Below, one piece after another: positions 1 through 7,783 of a stretch of 21,306 nucleotides of DNA. Position numbers and translations under genes: made by a program. The notes under the pieces are model-generated. The model was not told the origin of the DNA, ran no database searches, and worked only from the letters and a program-made list of their open reading frames with translations. Source of the DNA: an uncultured Brachyspira sp. (GTDB taxonomy: Bacteria; Spirochaetota; Brachyspiria; Brachyspirales; Brachyspiraceae); NCBI GenBank assembly GCA_934725525.1, contig CAKVCG010000009.1:1-21306 (forward strand), read 5' to 3'. Each line of letters starts with the position of its first letter. Position 1 is the stretch's first letter.

Positions 1-675
1 TTCTCTCACGGAATTTTTATCCGTTCTATAAGGTCCGATTCCCGTTCCTAAAAAATATGAATAATAAATAGACAAATTTTTATCGCCGATATTTTCTATA
101 GTCACGCTATTTTTTAACTGATAAGGATTTTCGCCAAATGCAAAACTTTTCTTTATTCTAACGGGAATATTTTCTATAACCGCTTCGGCAATATAATTTA
201 TAGTTTCGTTGTTGGTTTCGATTGCATTATAATTTAAATTTTCTGGGACGGCTATGGAATTTGAAAGATTTTGAAATGTTAAAGTAAAAGGATAAATTTC
301 GTTATAAATCTGCCCGACCATATCGACTATTTCGTTTGTGGCGTTTTTTGGAATATCCTGTTTATAATAATTTTTCAATTCGTAGGAATATAAAGCGCCG
401 TTTCTTAATTTCGCTATAACATATTCGTTTTCTAAAATTTGAATTTCGTTATTTAATTCGGCAGTTTCATTATAATCAATTTTTTGCATACTTGAGGTAT
501 TTAAAGTTATATTTATATTTTTTTCGTTATCGTTAGTTTGGTTTAGCGCGATATTCGTATTTGCGGAGATATTTTGAGATGTCTGGCGTATAGATCTCGA
601 TTGATAAAACATATATATAAATAATATTATAGCCGAAAGCCCAATAGCTATAGCCATTCTTTTTCCATCGCTCAT
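1..675 (-). CDS. yidC: Membrane protein insertase YidC, N-terminal part (cut by window edge)
   Basis: This open frame of 225 codons has no stop and runs off the left edge, so only the N-terminal part of the protein is visible. It begins MSDGKRMAIAIGLSAII, an N-terminal membrane anchor (about residues 6-24). A long extracytoplasmic stretch rich in Asn and Thr follows, and then a periplasmic-domain-like region containing SFAFGENPYQLKNSV and YSYFLGTGIGPYR. That architecture fits Gram-negative YidC, which inserts and folds inner-membrane proteins alone or with SecYEG; the catalytic TM bundle would lie outside the window. The identification leans on its place as the last gene of rpmH-rnpA-yidD-yidC. 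An in-frame TAA sits 9 bases upstream of the ATG, fixing the start. AGGAG is present but about 15 bases upstream, which is rather far. Confidence 0.9.
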   Translation of the reverse strand, partial: MSDGKRMAIAIGLSAIILFIYMFYQSRSIRQTSQNISANTNIALNQTNDNEKNINITLNTSSMQKIDYNETAELNNEIQILENEYVIAKLRNGALYSYELKNYYKQDIPKNATNEIVDMVGQIYNEIYPFTLTFQNLSNSIAVPENLNYNAIETNNETINYIAEAVIENIPVRIKKSFAFGENPYQLKNSVTIENIGDKNLSIYYSYFLGTGIGPYRTDKNSVRE

Positions 676-746
676 AAATCTTTACTTAATCTCCTAAAAT
701 TCAACATAAATTAAAAATCAATAAAAAATACCATCTCGCTTAAAAA

Positions 747-959
747 TCAAGGAACGGGGTCGTATATTTTTTTTGCCAAAGGATTGCATCTAATAACTCT
801 CAATATTGCAAGAAAACTTCCCCTAAAAGCTCCATATTTTATAACCGACTGTTTAGCATATTCGGAACATGAAGGAATATATCTGCAAGAAGGTTTCAAA
901 TAAGGCGATATTGATTTTTGATATAAAAAAATTAAAAATAAAATTACTTTTTTAAGCAT
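747..959 (-). CDS. yidD: Membrane protein insertion efficiency factor YidD
   Basis: YidD is a small membrane-associated protein that helps YidC-dependent insertion. The protein shows the family hallmarks: a hydrophobic amphipathic start, then YQKSISPYLKPSCRYIPSCS with three conserved Cys, then YGAFRGSFLAILRVIRCNPL. Length (about 70 residues) is normal. Two starts are possible. The upstream ATG (969-971) overlaps the rnpA stop as ATGA. The ATG at 957-959 has GAGG six bases before it and gives the usual MLKK N-terminus, so I chose it. It lies between rnpA and yidC in the same direction, consistent with translation from one polycistronic mRNA. Confidence 0.93.
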   Translation of the reverse strand: MLKKVILFLIFLYQKSISPYLKPSCRYIPSCSEYAKQSVIKYGAFRGSFLAILRVIRCNPLAKKIYDPVP

Positions 960-967
960 TTTAAACC

Positions 968-1309
968 TCATTCAAATTTTTTAAATAATTCCAATAAATC
1001 CTTTTTGCAATCTTCAAAAGAACGGCTGTTTTTTCTCTTTACTATAATAAAATAATCGTAACCCGTTGGTATTTTGTTTTTCTCCGTTCTGTATATTTCT
1101 CGAACGATTCTTTTTTCTCTGTTTCGACTTACCGCGCTCGATTTACTTCTTTTTATACTAACGGCAAATCTCGAATATGGACGATTATTTTTTAATCCCA
1201 GTATAACATAAGAGTAATTAATTGATTTTATTAAATTGGCTTTATTTTCAAAAAAGGCGATTATATCGTTTCTTTTTTTAAGCCTTTCTTTAAAATATAT
1301 CTTTGCCAA
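968..1309 (-). CDS. rnpA: Ribonuclease P protein component
   Basis: RnpA is the protein subunit of RNase P and assists the catalytic RNA in removing tRNA 5' leaders. The 113-residue protein has the family length and the diagnostic basic motif SRNREKRIVREIYR in its middle, preceded by FAVSIKRSKSSAV. The only credible start in frame is TTG at 1307-1309. There is no in-frame ATG before it, and a stop TAA lies about 22 codons upstream. The closest Shine-Dalgarno-like sequence (GGAAG) is about 12 bases away, so initiation looks inefficient. The gene lies about 70 bp downstream of rpmH, the conserved arrangement, and its stop overlaps the possible upstream yidD ATG. Confidence 0.95.
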   Translation of the reverse strand: MAKIYFKERLKKRNDIIAFFENKANLIKSINYSYVILGLKNNRPYSRFAVSIKRSKSSAVSRNREKRIVREIYRTEKNKIPTGYDYFIIVKRKNSRSFEDCKKDLLELFKKFE

Positions 1310-1382
1310 AACTATAAAATACTTCCGATTATTAACAAAATTCCAAAAAACATCCGCAAATAATTCTTACCCTTCGATTAAA

Positions 1383-1526
1383 TTATTCGTCCGCCGTAGT
1401 CAATCTATATCTGCCTTTTCTTCTTCTTCGTCTTAAAATATCTCTTCCATGCTTCGTAGCCATTCGTTTAAAAAAACCAAATTTCCTCGCTCGGCGTAAC
1501 TTACTTGGCTGATAAGTTCGTTTCAT
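1383..1526 (-). CDS. rpmH: Large ribosomal subunit protein bL34
   Basis: This 47-residue gene reads [19 protein letters not shown] at its start and ends [10 protein letters not shown], with the [12 protein letters not shown] basic stretch between. It is an almost canonical bL34, a component of the 50S subunit. The AGGGGA box 6 bases upstream of ATG is a strong ribosome-binding site. It heads the rpmH-rnpA-yidD-yidC group, behind the TTGACA promoter at 1582-1608. dnaA, which often sits upstream of rpmH, is not here; a divergent ATPase gene takes that place. Confidence 0.97.
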   Translation of the reverse strand: MKRTYQPSKLRRARKFGFFKRMATKHGRDILRRRRRKGRYRLTTADE

Positions 1527-1850
1527 TTTTTCCCCTTTATTTTAGATAGTCGTTTATAAATTATTTTTTTATCGAAATCAATTTATACTATATTGAATAT
1601 TTTGTCAATATAAAAATACAAGTCTTAACCGATAGTTACAATTTTACTCCGTTAGTAATGAGCTAAACTATTGACATATTTTCTAATTCATGCTTCAACT
1701 TACATAAATTTAATAAATAACGAATAAATTATTTATGATTAATAAAAAATACTATAAATTAACATAATATATACGCATTTTAACGCAAAATTATATATTT
1801 TAAATTTTATATTATGATATAATAAAATTACTAAATCATAAAGAGAAAAT
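1527..1850. other. Divergent intergenic region between rpmH and the ATPase gene
   Basis: About 320 bases of very AT-rich DNA with no coding capacity that I can support. It holds the rpmH promoter on the minus strand. On the plus strand TATAAT at 1818-1823 is a good -10 for the ATPase gene, though no clear -35 precedes it. An AT-only dyad (ATAAATAA ... TTATTTAT) lies near 1713-1736. I looked for DnaA-box-like TTATCCACA motifs because rpmH is often near oriC, and saw none. Confidence 0.6.
1582..1608 (-). promoter_or_regulatory. Likely sigma-70 promoter of rpmH operon
   Basis: On the minus strand a perfect -35 TTGACA (1603-1608) is followed by TATAAA (1582-1587) after 15 bases. A register shifted by two bases (TAAATT, 17-base spacing) is also possible. 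The leader to the rpmH ATG would be roughly 50 bases. Confidence 0.6.
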
Positions 1851-2954
1851 ATGCATAATAATAAAAACAATAAAATTAATCAAAAGCCTTTAACCGAAGA
1901 ACTTTATAAAAAAGAACTCGAGGCTTTGAAAAAAAACGACAATAATAATAAGCCTAAAAATTGGGTTTTGTCTCCTCAAGCGGTTAGAGATTTTATACTT
2001 GGAAAAGAACTCGAAGATATAACGATAAAAAGAAAATTTTACGGAGACGACGCATTAGTTGAAAGGGCTATAATAACTCTTTCGGGAAATAGAGGACTAA
2101 TGCTTGTCGGCGAACCAGGAACTGCAAAAACGATGTTAAGCGAACTTTTATCCGCGGCGATTAGCGGAACAAGTATTATAACGATTCAAGGAACGGCTGG
2201 AACAAACGAAGACAATATAAAATATTCTTGGAATTACGCTACTTTATTTGCAAAAGGTCCGATTAAAGAAGCTTTGATTCCCTCTCCCGTTTATATAGGA
2301 ATGGAAAAAGGATTGATAACGAGATTCGAGGAAATTACGAGATGCCCTTTGGAAATTCAAGATTCTTTAATAAGCATATTGAGCGATAAAATTTTGAATA
2401 TTCCCGAGCAGAATTCTATACTTTTTGCGAAAGCGGGATTCAATATAATAGCGACAGCAAATACGAGAGATAAAGGAATAAACGAAATGAGCAGCGCGTT
2501 AAAAAGAAGATTCAATTTTGAAACCGTTGAACCAATCAAAAATCCTCAAATTGAAGCGGAAATTATAAAAAATCAATGCGAAAGTTTATTCGAGCTTGCA
2601 GATATTGACATAACCGTAGAAAATGATGTCGTGGAAGTTTTGGCTACGACTTTCAACGAATTAAGAAACGGAAAAAGTTTTGAAAACGCGAAAATACAAG
2701 AATTAAATTCCGTTATCAGCACCGCCGAAGCCGTTTCGGTTTATTATCAATCGGCTCTTCATTCGTATTACTACGGAAATAAAAAAATAGAAATGTCGAC
2801 TTTGGTATCGAATCTAATCGGAAGCGTGGCGAAAGAAAATAAGGAAGATTTGCCTAAACTCAGAAATTACTTCAATAATTCTATTAAATTGAAAGCTGAA
2901 AAATTCGGCAAGAGATGGAAAGAATATTATGAAAGTAGAAATTTGATTAAATAA
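1851..2954 (+). CDS. MoxR-type AAA+ ATPase (family of the SWIM/DUF5682/VWA clusters)
   Basis: A 367-residue AAA+ ATPase of the MoxR/dynein-related type. Visible motifs are Walker A GEPGTAKT (87-94), the QGTAGTNEDNIKYSWNYA segment (113-130), a Walker-B-like region ITRFEEITRCPLEIQDSLIS (156-175), sensor 1 ATANTRDKG (201-209) and arginine-finger-like LKRRFN (217-222). The combination LSPQAVRDFILG, QGTAGT and SPV..MEKG resembles ATPases that normally sit beside SWIM zinc-finger, DUF5682/DUF5691 and VWA (CoxE-like) genes. Such ATPases are thought to remodel partner proteins with a VWA protein as adaptor, and the cellular role of that cluster is not settled. None of those partners is in this window. 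The ATG at 1851 has a weak AGAG upstream. Confidence 0.8.
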   Translation: MHNNKNNKINQKPLTEELYKKELEALKKNDNNNKPKNWVLSPQAVRDFILGKELEDITIKRKFYGDDALVERAIITLSGNRGLMLVGEPGTAKTMLSELLSAAISGTSIITIQGTAGTNEDNIKYSWNYATLFAKGPIKEALIPSPVYIGMEKGLITRFEEITRCPLEIQDSLISILSDKILNIPEQNSILFAKAGFNIIATANTRDKGINEMSSALKRRFNFETVEPIKNPQIEAEIIKNQCESLFELADIDITVENDVVEVLATTFNELRNGKSFENAKIQELNSVISTAEAVSVYYQSALHSYYYGNKKIEMSTLVSNLIGSVAKENKEDLPKLRNYFNNSIKLKAEKFGKRWKEYYESRNLIK

Positions 2955-2979
2955 TTTTTTGTCAATTTTTATTAACTTG

Positions 2980-3080
2980 TCATTGCGAGCGAGGCTGAAG
3001 CCACCTTGTTATTAGGAAAGTTAACAAATTCTGATTGGATTACTTGCCAACGGTGAACGGTTGTCTTGGCGAATTACAAT
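2980..3080. repeat. Possible dispersed intergenic repeat or hairpin between convergent genes
   Basis: The gap between two convergent genes contains TTGTCATTGCGAGCGAGG and, about 70 bases later, a GCCAA ... TTGGC dyad (near 3048-3072). It is visibly richer in G+C than neighbouring spacers. Sequences starting TCATTGCGAGCGA are common as dispersed intergenic repeats in bacteria, so this may be one copy, possibly doubling as a bidirectional terminator. Only one copy is in the window, so the repeat status is inferred. Confidence 0.3.
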
Positions 3081-3086
3081 TATTTT

Positions 3087-4091
3087 TTATTTATCAAAAA
3101 TATATTTATAAACATTCTCCGACAATGGAATTCCATTTTTTATATAATTTTCTGCGCAGGATTCTTTTCTTTCGCCTGGTATTGAGATGGTTTCATTTTT
3201 ATTCATAGCGGGTTCTTTTCTTATATCGTCTATAAAAGATTGAACGGTATTTAAAAAAGTTTCCATATCGTTGAAAAGCGAAGGTTCTATAACAAGTATA
3301 AAAGTCGAGAGATTTCTTTTTTTATCCATATCGCCATACATTTTAACTAAATTATTGCAATAAACATTTCCAATTAAAAGCCCCGTAAAGGCTTCGACCA
3401 TAGTCATTATTAAATAACCTTTAACTCCGCCGAATGGAACTACATATTTTATTTTATTCGGGTTGGAAGAAGGATTTCCGTCTTCGTCTACTCCCCAATC
3501 TAAAGGCACGGTTTCGTTATTGTCTCTTGCCGTAAATATTCTTCCGAGCGAAACTTTGCTTGTCGCCATATCTCCCAATATAAAATCTTTTTTCGCGGGA
3601 AAACCGTAGCTTATCGGGTTTGTTCCGAAGAAAGATTTTTTTCCGCCGAAAGGAATAACGCAAGGGTCGGTATTAACCATTATAAGAGAAACTTTTTTAT
3701 CGTCTATAGCCATTTTATTATAATATCCCAAAGCTCCGCAATGGCTGTTGTTTTTTATTCCTATCAAAGCTATTCCCTGTTCGTTTGCAGTTTTTATAGC
3801 CCATTCCATTGCATATTTTGTGGCGACATGTCCAAATCCGCCGTCCGCATCCATAGAAGCAAAAGAAGGTTTTAAAACATTTATTTTAAAATCTGAATTT
3901 AAATTTATTCCTCCGTTTTTCATTCTGTTAATATAATGCTCCACTCTCAAAACGCCATGCGAATGAATTCCTCTTATGTCGGAATATAAAAGAACTTCGG
4001 TTATTATCTCTGCTTGTTTGTCGTCAATCCCCGCGCTTTTTAATTTATCGAAAGTCGCTTTTTTTAATTTTTCATATTTTACGATTATCAT
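3087..4091 (-). CDS. Ldh2-family NAD(P)-dependent dehydrogenase (AllD/YlbC-like)
   Basis: A 334-residue member of the Ldh2 malate/L-lactate/ureidoglycolate dehydrogenase family, cytoplasmic oxidoreductases with a fold unlike classical LDH. Conserved features are SDIRGIHSHGVLRVEHY with the His of SHG (H45), DADGGFGH (81-88), the NNSHCGALGYY segment with the putative catalytic H117, PFGGKKSFFGTNPISYGFP (147-165), DMATSKVSLGR (174-184) and PFGGVKGYLIMTMVE (219-233). These support the family firmly. The substrate cannot be read from sequence: ureidoglycolate, malate and other 2-hydroxyacids are all possible. The SHGVLRVE and DPCVIPFGG wording recalls AllD. A TTGACT-16-TAAACT promoter (4130-4157) precedes it, divergent from the heptose kinase promoter. 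Confidence 0.88.
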   Translation of the reverse strand: MIIVKYEKLKKATFDKLKSAGIDDKQAEIITEVLLYSDIRGIHSHGVLRVEHYINRMKNGGINLNSDFKINVLKPSFASMDADGGFGHVATKYAMEWAIKTANEQGIALIGIKNNSHCGALGYYNKMAIDDKKVSLIMVNTDPCVIPFGGKKSFFGTNPISYGFPAKKDFILGDMATSKVSLGRIFTARDNNETVPLDWGVDEDGNPSSNPNKIKYVVPFGGVKGYLIMTMVEAFTGLLIGNVYCNNLVKMYGDMDKKRNLSTFILVIEPSLFNDMETFLNTVQSFIDDIRKEPAMNKNETISIPGERKESCAENYIKNGIPLSENVYKYIFDK

Positions 4092-4129
4092 TTATTTTTA
4101 TATTCCTTAATAAAATTTTATATTAATTT

Positions 4130-4157
4130 AGTTTACATAATTAAAAATTAAAGTCAA
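4130..4157 (-). promoter_or_regulatory. Putative promoter of the Ldh2-family gene
   Basis: Minus-strand TTGACT (4152-4157) and TAAACT (4130-4135) are separated by 16 bases, about 40 bases before the ATG. AAGGA follows about 12 bases before the start. The -10 is only a partial match. Confidence 0.4.
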
Positions 4158-4192
4158 CATAGAAAACAAAAGCTATATTCTAAAATTTAAGA

Positions 4193-4221
4193 TTACAATT
4201 TAAATAAGTTTATGTTATAAT
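4193..4221 (+). promoter_or_regulatory. Extended -10 promoter of heptose kinase-lipoprotein operon
   Basis: TTACAA (4193-4198) lies 17 bases before a perfect TATAAT (4216-4221) that carries the extended TGT element directly upstream (TGTTATAAT). The transcript leader would be about 27 bases. Confidence 0.65.
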
Positions 4222-4254
4222 AATTCTTAAATTTTAATTAGGTTTATTTTTAGA

Positions 4255-5298
4255 ATGAAAACAAAAACTGAAAAATCGGATTTGAAAAATAAAGTCAAAA
4301 AAATAACCGAAGCGAGAGTTTTGGTAATAGGCGATTTGATGCTCGATAAATTTACTTACGGAGATGTTATTAGAATTTCTCCCGAAGCGCCCGTTCCCGT
4401 TTTGCATGTAAATCATGAAGAAAGCTATTTGGGAGGAGCGGGAAATGTCGCAAGAAATATATCGGCTTTGCTCGAAGACTCGGAGTTTTCTAATAAAGGA
4501 AAAGTGGGAATTATCGCCGTAATCGGAAAAGATAAATCCGCCGATTCTATAATCGAAGAAATAAATCGTTATAATATTTCTAAAGCGGGAATCATAACGG
4601 ACGAAAGCAGAAGCGCTATAACAAAAACGAGAATAGTCGCGGGAAACCAGCAAATAGTAAGAATAGACGAAGAGGATACGAGTCTTTTTTCAAAATCTAT
4701 TTATAAAGAAATAGAAAAATCTTTTATAAAAAATATTGACGATTATAATGTTGTTATAGTGAGCGATTATGCGAAGGGAATTATAACGGAAAAAATGGCA
4801 AAAAAAATTATAGATATATGCAATAAAAAAAGAGTTCCCGTTCTCATCGACCCGGCTATAAAACATTTTCCATTTTATAAAAAAGCGACTTTAATGACTC
4901 CGAATTTGAAAGAAGCGATTGAAGGATTGGAAGGAATAGAAAAAGTAAGTAACAAATTAAATTTCTACGAATTCAATCCTAAAAATATAGATATTTTGGG
5001 AAAAAGTATAATAAAAAAATTGGGGCTTTCAAAATTAATGATAACTTTAAGCGCAAACGGAATGGCATTATTCGATAAAACTATAAAGGGAGAATCTTAT
5101 ATCGTTCCAACGAGGGCAAAAACGGTTTTCGATGTTTCGGGAGCGGGCGATACGGTAATATCGGTTTTGGGAATGTGTCTTTCGGTAGGTTTTTCGTTTA
5201 AGGAAGCCGCGGAAATATCAAACGCTGCCTCTGGAATTGTTGTCGGAAAGAGAGGGACTTCGACTTTAACTTTGGAGGAATTGACAGAGGCTTTATGA
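4255..5298 (+). CDS. rfaE1: D-glycero-β-D-manno-heptose-7-phosphate kinase (kinase domain only)
   Basis: A PfkB/ribokinase-fold sugar kinase of 347 residues. Its N-terminal strand VLVIGDLMLDKFTYGDV (22-38) with ISPEAPVPV is typical of the HldE/RfaE kinase domain. Also visible are GGAGNVARN (60-68), SDYAKGII (170-177), DPAIKHFPFYKKATLMTPNL (199-218) and the C-terminal anion-hole/catalytic motif DVSGAGDT (293-300, base D299). The enzyme phosphorylates heptose-7-phosphate at C1 in ADP-heptose synthesis for LPS or LOS. Only the kinase domain is present. The adenylyltransferase half of bifunctional HldE is absent, so a separate rfaE2 should exist elsewhere. Its stop overlaps the next ATG (ATGA), so the two genes are translationally coupled. 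A promoter lies at 4193-4221. Confidence 0.88.
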   Translation: MKTKTEKSDLKNKVKKITEARVLVIGDLMLDKFTYGDVIRISPEAPVPVLHVNHEESYLGGAGNVARNISALLEDSEFSNKGKVGIIAVIGKDKSADSIIEEINRYNISKAGIITDESRSAITKTRIVAGNQQIVRIDEEDTSLFSKSIYKEIEKSFIKNIDDYNVVIVSDYAKGIITEKMAKKIIDICNKKRVPVLIDPAIKHFPFYKKATLMTPNLKEAIEGLEGIEKVSNKLNFYEFNPKNIDILGKSIIKKLGLSKLMITLSANGMALFDKTIKGESYIVPTRAKTVFDVSGAGDTVISVLGMCLSVGFSFKEAAEISNAASGIVVGKRGTSTLTLEELTEAL

Positions 5299-6446
5299 TA
5301 AATAAAAAACAAAAAAAATTTATTCGAATAATTTTGTCGTTGTTTGTTTTTTCTTGCATTATTTCATGCCTGCCTAAACCTCCAATAACTCCCGCAAAAG
5401 TTATAGCCGAATTGGAACTCAATAAAGATATAGCGGTTTATAGCAACGATATAGTCGATTTGGATAGTCCAAAAGTCTATAATGTGAACGGCGAGTATTA
5501 TTTCGGAGATTTTTATTATATAGAGGGTAATATCGTATATGCGCTCGATTTGTCGAATTCAAAAATGATAATAGCGGAAGGAAGTAATGTTAGAAGTTTT
5601 TCTTTAGAATATAAGGGGTTAGAAAAATCAAAAATATCCTTAATAGACAATAATCAAAATATATATATAACGGGACATGATTTAAAATATATAGGCGATA
5701 TAGTGGTTACAAATATAGTAATGACTTTGCCGTCTGAAAGCCCGATTTTCGAAGGAGACGATAATCCCCATATTGGAACTTATACGATTCAAGTAACAAA
5801 TACGAATTATACTAAAGTCGGTTTTGTTTCTTTAAATAAAATATCTCCCGAAGGAAATGTTCTATATAATATAGATTCAATAGTAGAAAACGAATACGAA
5901 TCTTTAATAAAATTATTTTCATTAACCAACGATAAATTCGCCGTTTTGAAAAGAGACAAAAATAAAACTCCGATTATAGATATATACGATATGAATACGG
6001 GAAAAATGGAAAACGAATATTTGCTTTCAACTATAGAATACGTCGACACAAATACTATGTCCTACAGAGAAATAATAGACTGCGTTTATGTAGAAGGAAA
6101 AGAAGTAATAGCGATACTTACAATGAATATAGAAAACGGAAAACATAAAGACGATGTAATATATACTACCGGAATAAATAATTTTAATTTAATCGAAGGA
6201 TATAGAATCCCATCGAGAAACAATTCTTTAGCCGTTGGAATTTCCTCGAGCGGAAGAGTGACTTATACGGGAATAGAAAACGGAATGTATTTTTTTATAA
6301 GAACAAATCCTTTTTTGTCGCAAAATTATAGCAAGGAATATATGGGAACGGACGGGTTAAATAAATTAAGAGGAATAAACATATTTAATGATTCCATATA
6401 CGGCTTTTTGATAGAAAACGATAAAATTAAATTTCAGAATTATTAA
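5295..6446 (+). CDS. Putative lipoprotein, spirochaete-type, function unknown
   Basis: A 383-residue protein with a basic N-terminus (MINKKQKKFIR), a hydrophobic core and two Cys candidates for lipidation. C25 (preceded by IIS) fits the lipobox better than C21. The mature part is predicted extracytoplasmic and consists of many short β-rich segments (YFGDFYYIEGNIVYALDL, NNQNIYITGHDLKYIGDI, RVTYTGIENGMYFFIR), as in β-propeller-like lipoproteins. I do not recognise a catalytic motif. It may belong to the spirochaetal LIC_12708-type lipoprotein family, but I am unsure. It overlaps the heptose kinase by 4 bases in an ATGA junction, so it is co-translated with an envelope-sugar gene. An envelope role is therefore plausible but unproven. 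Confidence 0.7.
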   Translation: MINKKQKKFIRIILSLFVFSCIISCLPKPPITPAKVIAELELNKDIAVYSNDIVDLDSPKVYNVNGEYYFGDFYYIEGNIVYALDLSNSKMIIAEGSNVRSFSLEYKGLEKSKISLIDNNQNIYITGHDLKYIGDIVVTNIVMTLPSESPIFEGDDNPHIGTYTIQVTNTNYTKVGFVSLNKISPEGNVLYNIDSIVENEYESLIKLFSLTNDKFAVLKRDKNKTPIIDIYDMNTGKMENEYLLSTIEYVDTNTMSYREIIDCVYVEGKEVIAILTMNIENGKHKDDVIYTTGINNFNLIEGYRIPSRNNSLAVGISSSGRVTYTGIENGMYFFIRTNPFLSQNYSKEYMGTDGLNKLRGINIFNDSIYGFLIENDKIKFQNY

Positions 6447-6479
6447 TTTTACATTTATTAATTGATGGTATTTTTGCTA

Positions 6480-6508
6480 TTGACTTTTTTTATTACTATG
6501 TTAATATT
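6480..6508 (+). promoter_or_regulatory. Putative promoter of tRNA-Val
   Basis: TTGACT (6480-6485) is followed after 17 bases by AATATT (6503-6508), about 22 bases before the mature tRNA 5' end. The -35 is good and the -10 is weak. Confidence 0.4.
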
Positions 6509-6530
6509 TACATGTCACTTCAAGATTATA

Positions 6531-6603
6531 GGGCGATTAGCTCAGCTGGGAGAGCGGGTGCCTTACAAGCACTAGGTCGGCGGTTCGATCCCGTCATCGC
6601 CCA
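6531..6603 (+). tRNA. tRNA-Val (anticodon TAC)
   Basis: This 73-base cloverleaf has acceptor stem GGGCGAT/ATCGCCC, D-arm GCTC...GAGC, anticodon arm GGTGC-CTTACAA-GCACT with anticodon TAC, and T-arm loop TTCGATC. The discriminator is A and the CCA end is not encoded. It stands alone between the lipoprotein gene and the M15 peptidase gene. Confidence 0.97.
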
Positions 6604-6688
6604 AAAGTCTTTCCCTCCGAAATATGGGAATATGAAAATATAAATGATGATGATAAAAAGCGATTAATATTTAATTTGAAGTTTTTAA

Positions 6689-7783
6689 ATGGCGATTTTA
6701 AAATATATTTCTATAATCGGAGCTATTCTTTTAGTATTCGCTTTTATAAGTTTTATAATAAAATTTACTTCTAAACGATTAACCGTATTTGCTTCTATAG
6801 TAGCAATAATAGTTTTGTCTATAATATTGATTTTAATAATATATATGAATTATACCGTTAATATTTCGGCAAATATAGGCGTATCTTCGAGGGAAAATAA
6901 ATTAAGAGTAAATAGAAATAAAATTAGAAATAATATTATAATTCGCCCCGGCGCCATAGAATTAATATCGTTGCATTTGGGTTATTCGAATAGAATATCC
7001 GTTCCTATGATAAAAAATAGAGAGTTGGGGTTTTATTTGGATAATATTTGGTTTAATTGGGCTGACGGAAAATTACTCACGGACGAAGATATGATAAATA
7101 AAGACGATTATATTAATTTTGGATTTTATAATTACTCTTTAGAAGGACTTCCTAAACTACCCGAAGCGTCCGATGAAAGAACGAGAGAAATTGAAGAAAA
7201 TTATATAAGGAGAATAAATAGAAAAGAAACGGTTAATAATACATTTTTAAACACTTTATATGACGGAAACAGCGCTCGCACTATGATTAAAAATATTACG
7301 AATATGAACATTTTAGGGTATAAAACGCAATTGCATGGATTTATAGCAAAACCTTTGGCGAACGCGAATGCGGAAATAATCGCCATCTCCCAAACGAACG
7401 CTAAAGTTAAAAATTATTTATCTTCGCTTAAAACGGTAAGCGGATATTTATGGAGAGTAATTTCAAAAAGCTCGAGTAGAAGTTATCACAGCTACGGGGC
7501 GGCTTTCGACACTTTACCGAGAAGAAACGGCGGAAAACAGATATATTGGGCATGGACGAGAGTAAATAATAAAAATTGGTATGCCGTGCCTTATGAAGAT
7601 AGATGGCAGCCCCCCGAAGAAGTGATTAAAGTTTTTGAAAAGCATGGTTTTATTTGGGGCGGTAAATGGAATAATTATGACACGATTCACTTTGAATATA
7701 GACCCGAACTTATAATATATAACAAAATAAAAGACGATGAAAATGCCATTTATGATTTAATCGAAAAATACGGTTTGTATTAA
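6689..7783 (+). CDS. Membrane-anchored M15-family peptidase (D-Ala-D-Ala carboxypeptidase/endolysin-like)
   Basis: A 364-residue protein. Two N-terminal membrane helices (about 3-26 and 31-54) are followed by an extracytoplasmic linker and a C-terminal M15 metallopeptidase domain. The zinc motif is visible as SRSYHSYGAAFD (H267, D274) and HFEYRPE (H334), with a possible catalytic acid in WQPPEEV (about 308-311). M15 enzymes cut D-Ala-D-Ala or peptidoglycan cross-bridges (VanY/DdcY, phage L-Ala-D-Glu endopeptidases). Anchoring at the inner membrane suggests housekeeping wall trimming, not lysis. An insert of about 60 residues rich in charge precedes the domain. The last four bases overlap the stop of the convergent TPR gene. 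The Shine-Dalgarno is weak. Confidence 0.8.
   Translation: MAILKYISIIGAILLVFAFISFIIKFTSKRLTVFASIVAIIVLSIILILIIYMNYTVNISANIGVSSRENKLRVNRNKIRNNIIIRPGAIELISLHLGYSNRISVPMIKNRELGFYLDNIWFNWADGKLLTDEDMINKDDYINFGFYNYSLEGLPKLPEASDERTREIEENYIRRINRKETVNNTFLNTLYDGNSARTMIKNITNMNILGYKTQLHGFIAKPLANANAEIIAISQTNAKVKNYLSSLKTVSGYLWRVISKSSSRSYHSYGAAFDTLPRRNGGKQIYWAWTRVNNKNWYAVPYEDRWQPPEEVIKVFEKHGFIWGGKWNNYDTIHFEYRPELIIYNKIKDDENAIYDLIEKYGLY

Noticed and set aside
1236..1436. Plus-strand 66-residue open frame
   Set aside because: It is antisense to rpmH and the start of rnpA, both of which are certain; it has low-complexity content.
1527..1850. Possible replication origin near rpmH
   Set aside because: The region is AT-rich, but I found no DnaA-box cluster and neither dnaA nor dnaN is adjacent.
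4234..4653. Minus-strand 139-residue open frame
   Set aside because: It is antisense to the clearly coding heptose kinase and has no family features.
6531..6688. tRNA-Val as integration site, and a TTCCC/GGGAA hairpin as its terminator
   Set aside because: No repeat of the tRNA 3' end is seen nearby, no integrase is present, and the flanking genes look like core genes. The hairpin stem is only 5 bp and no T-run follows.
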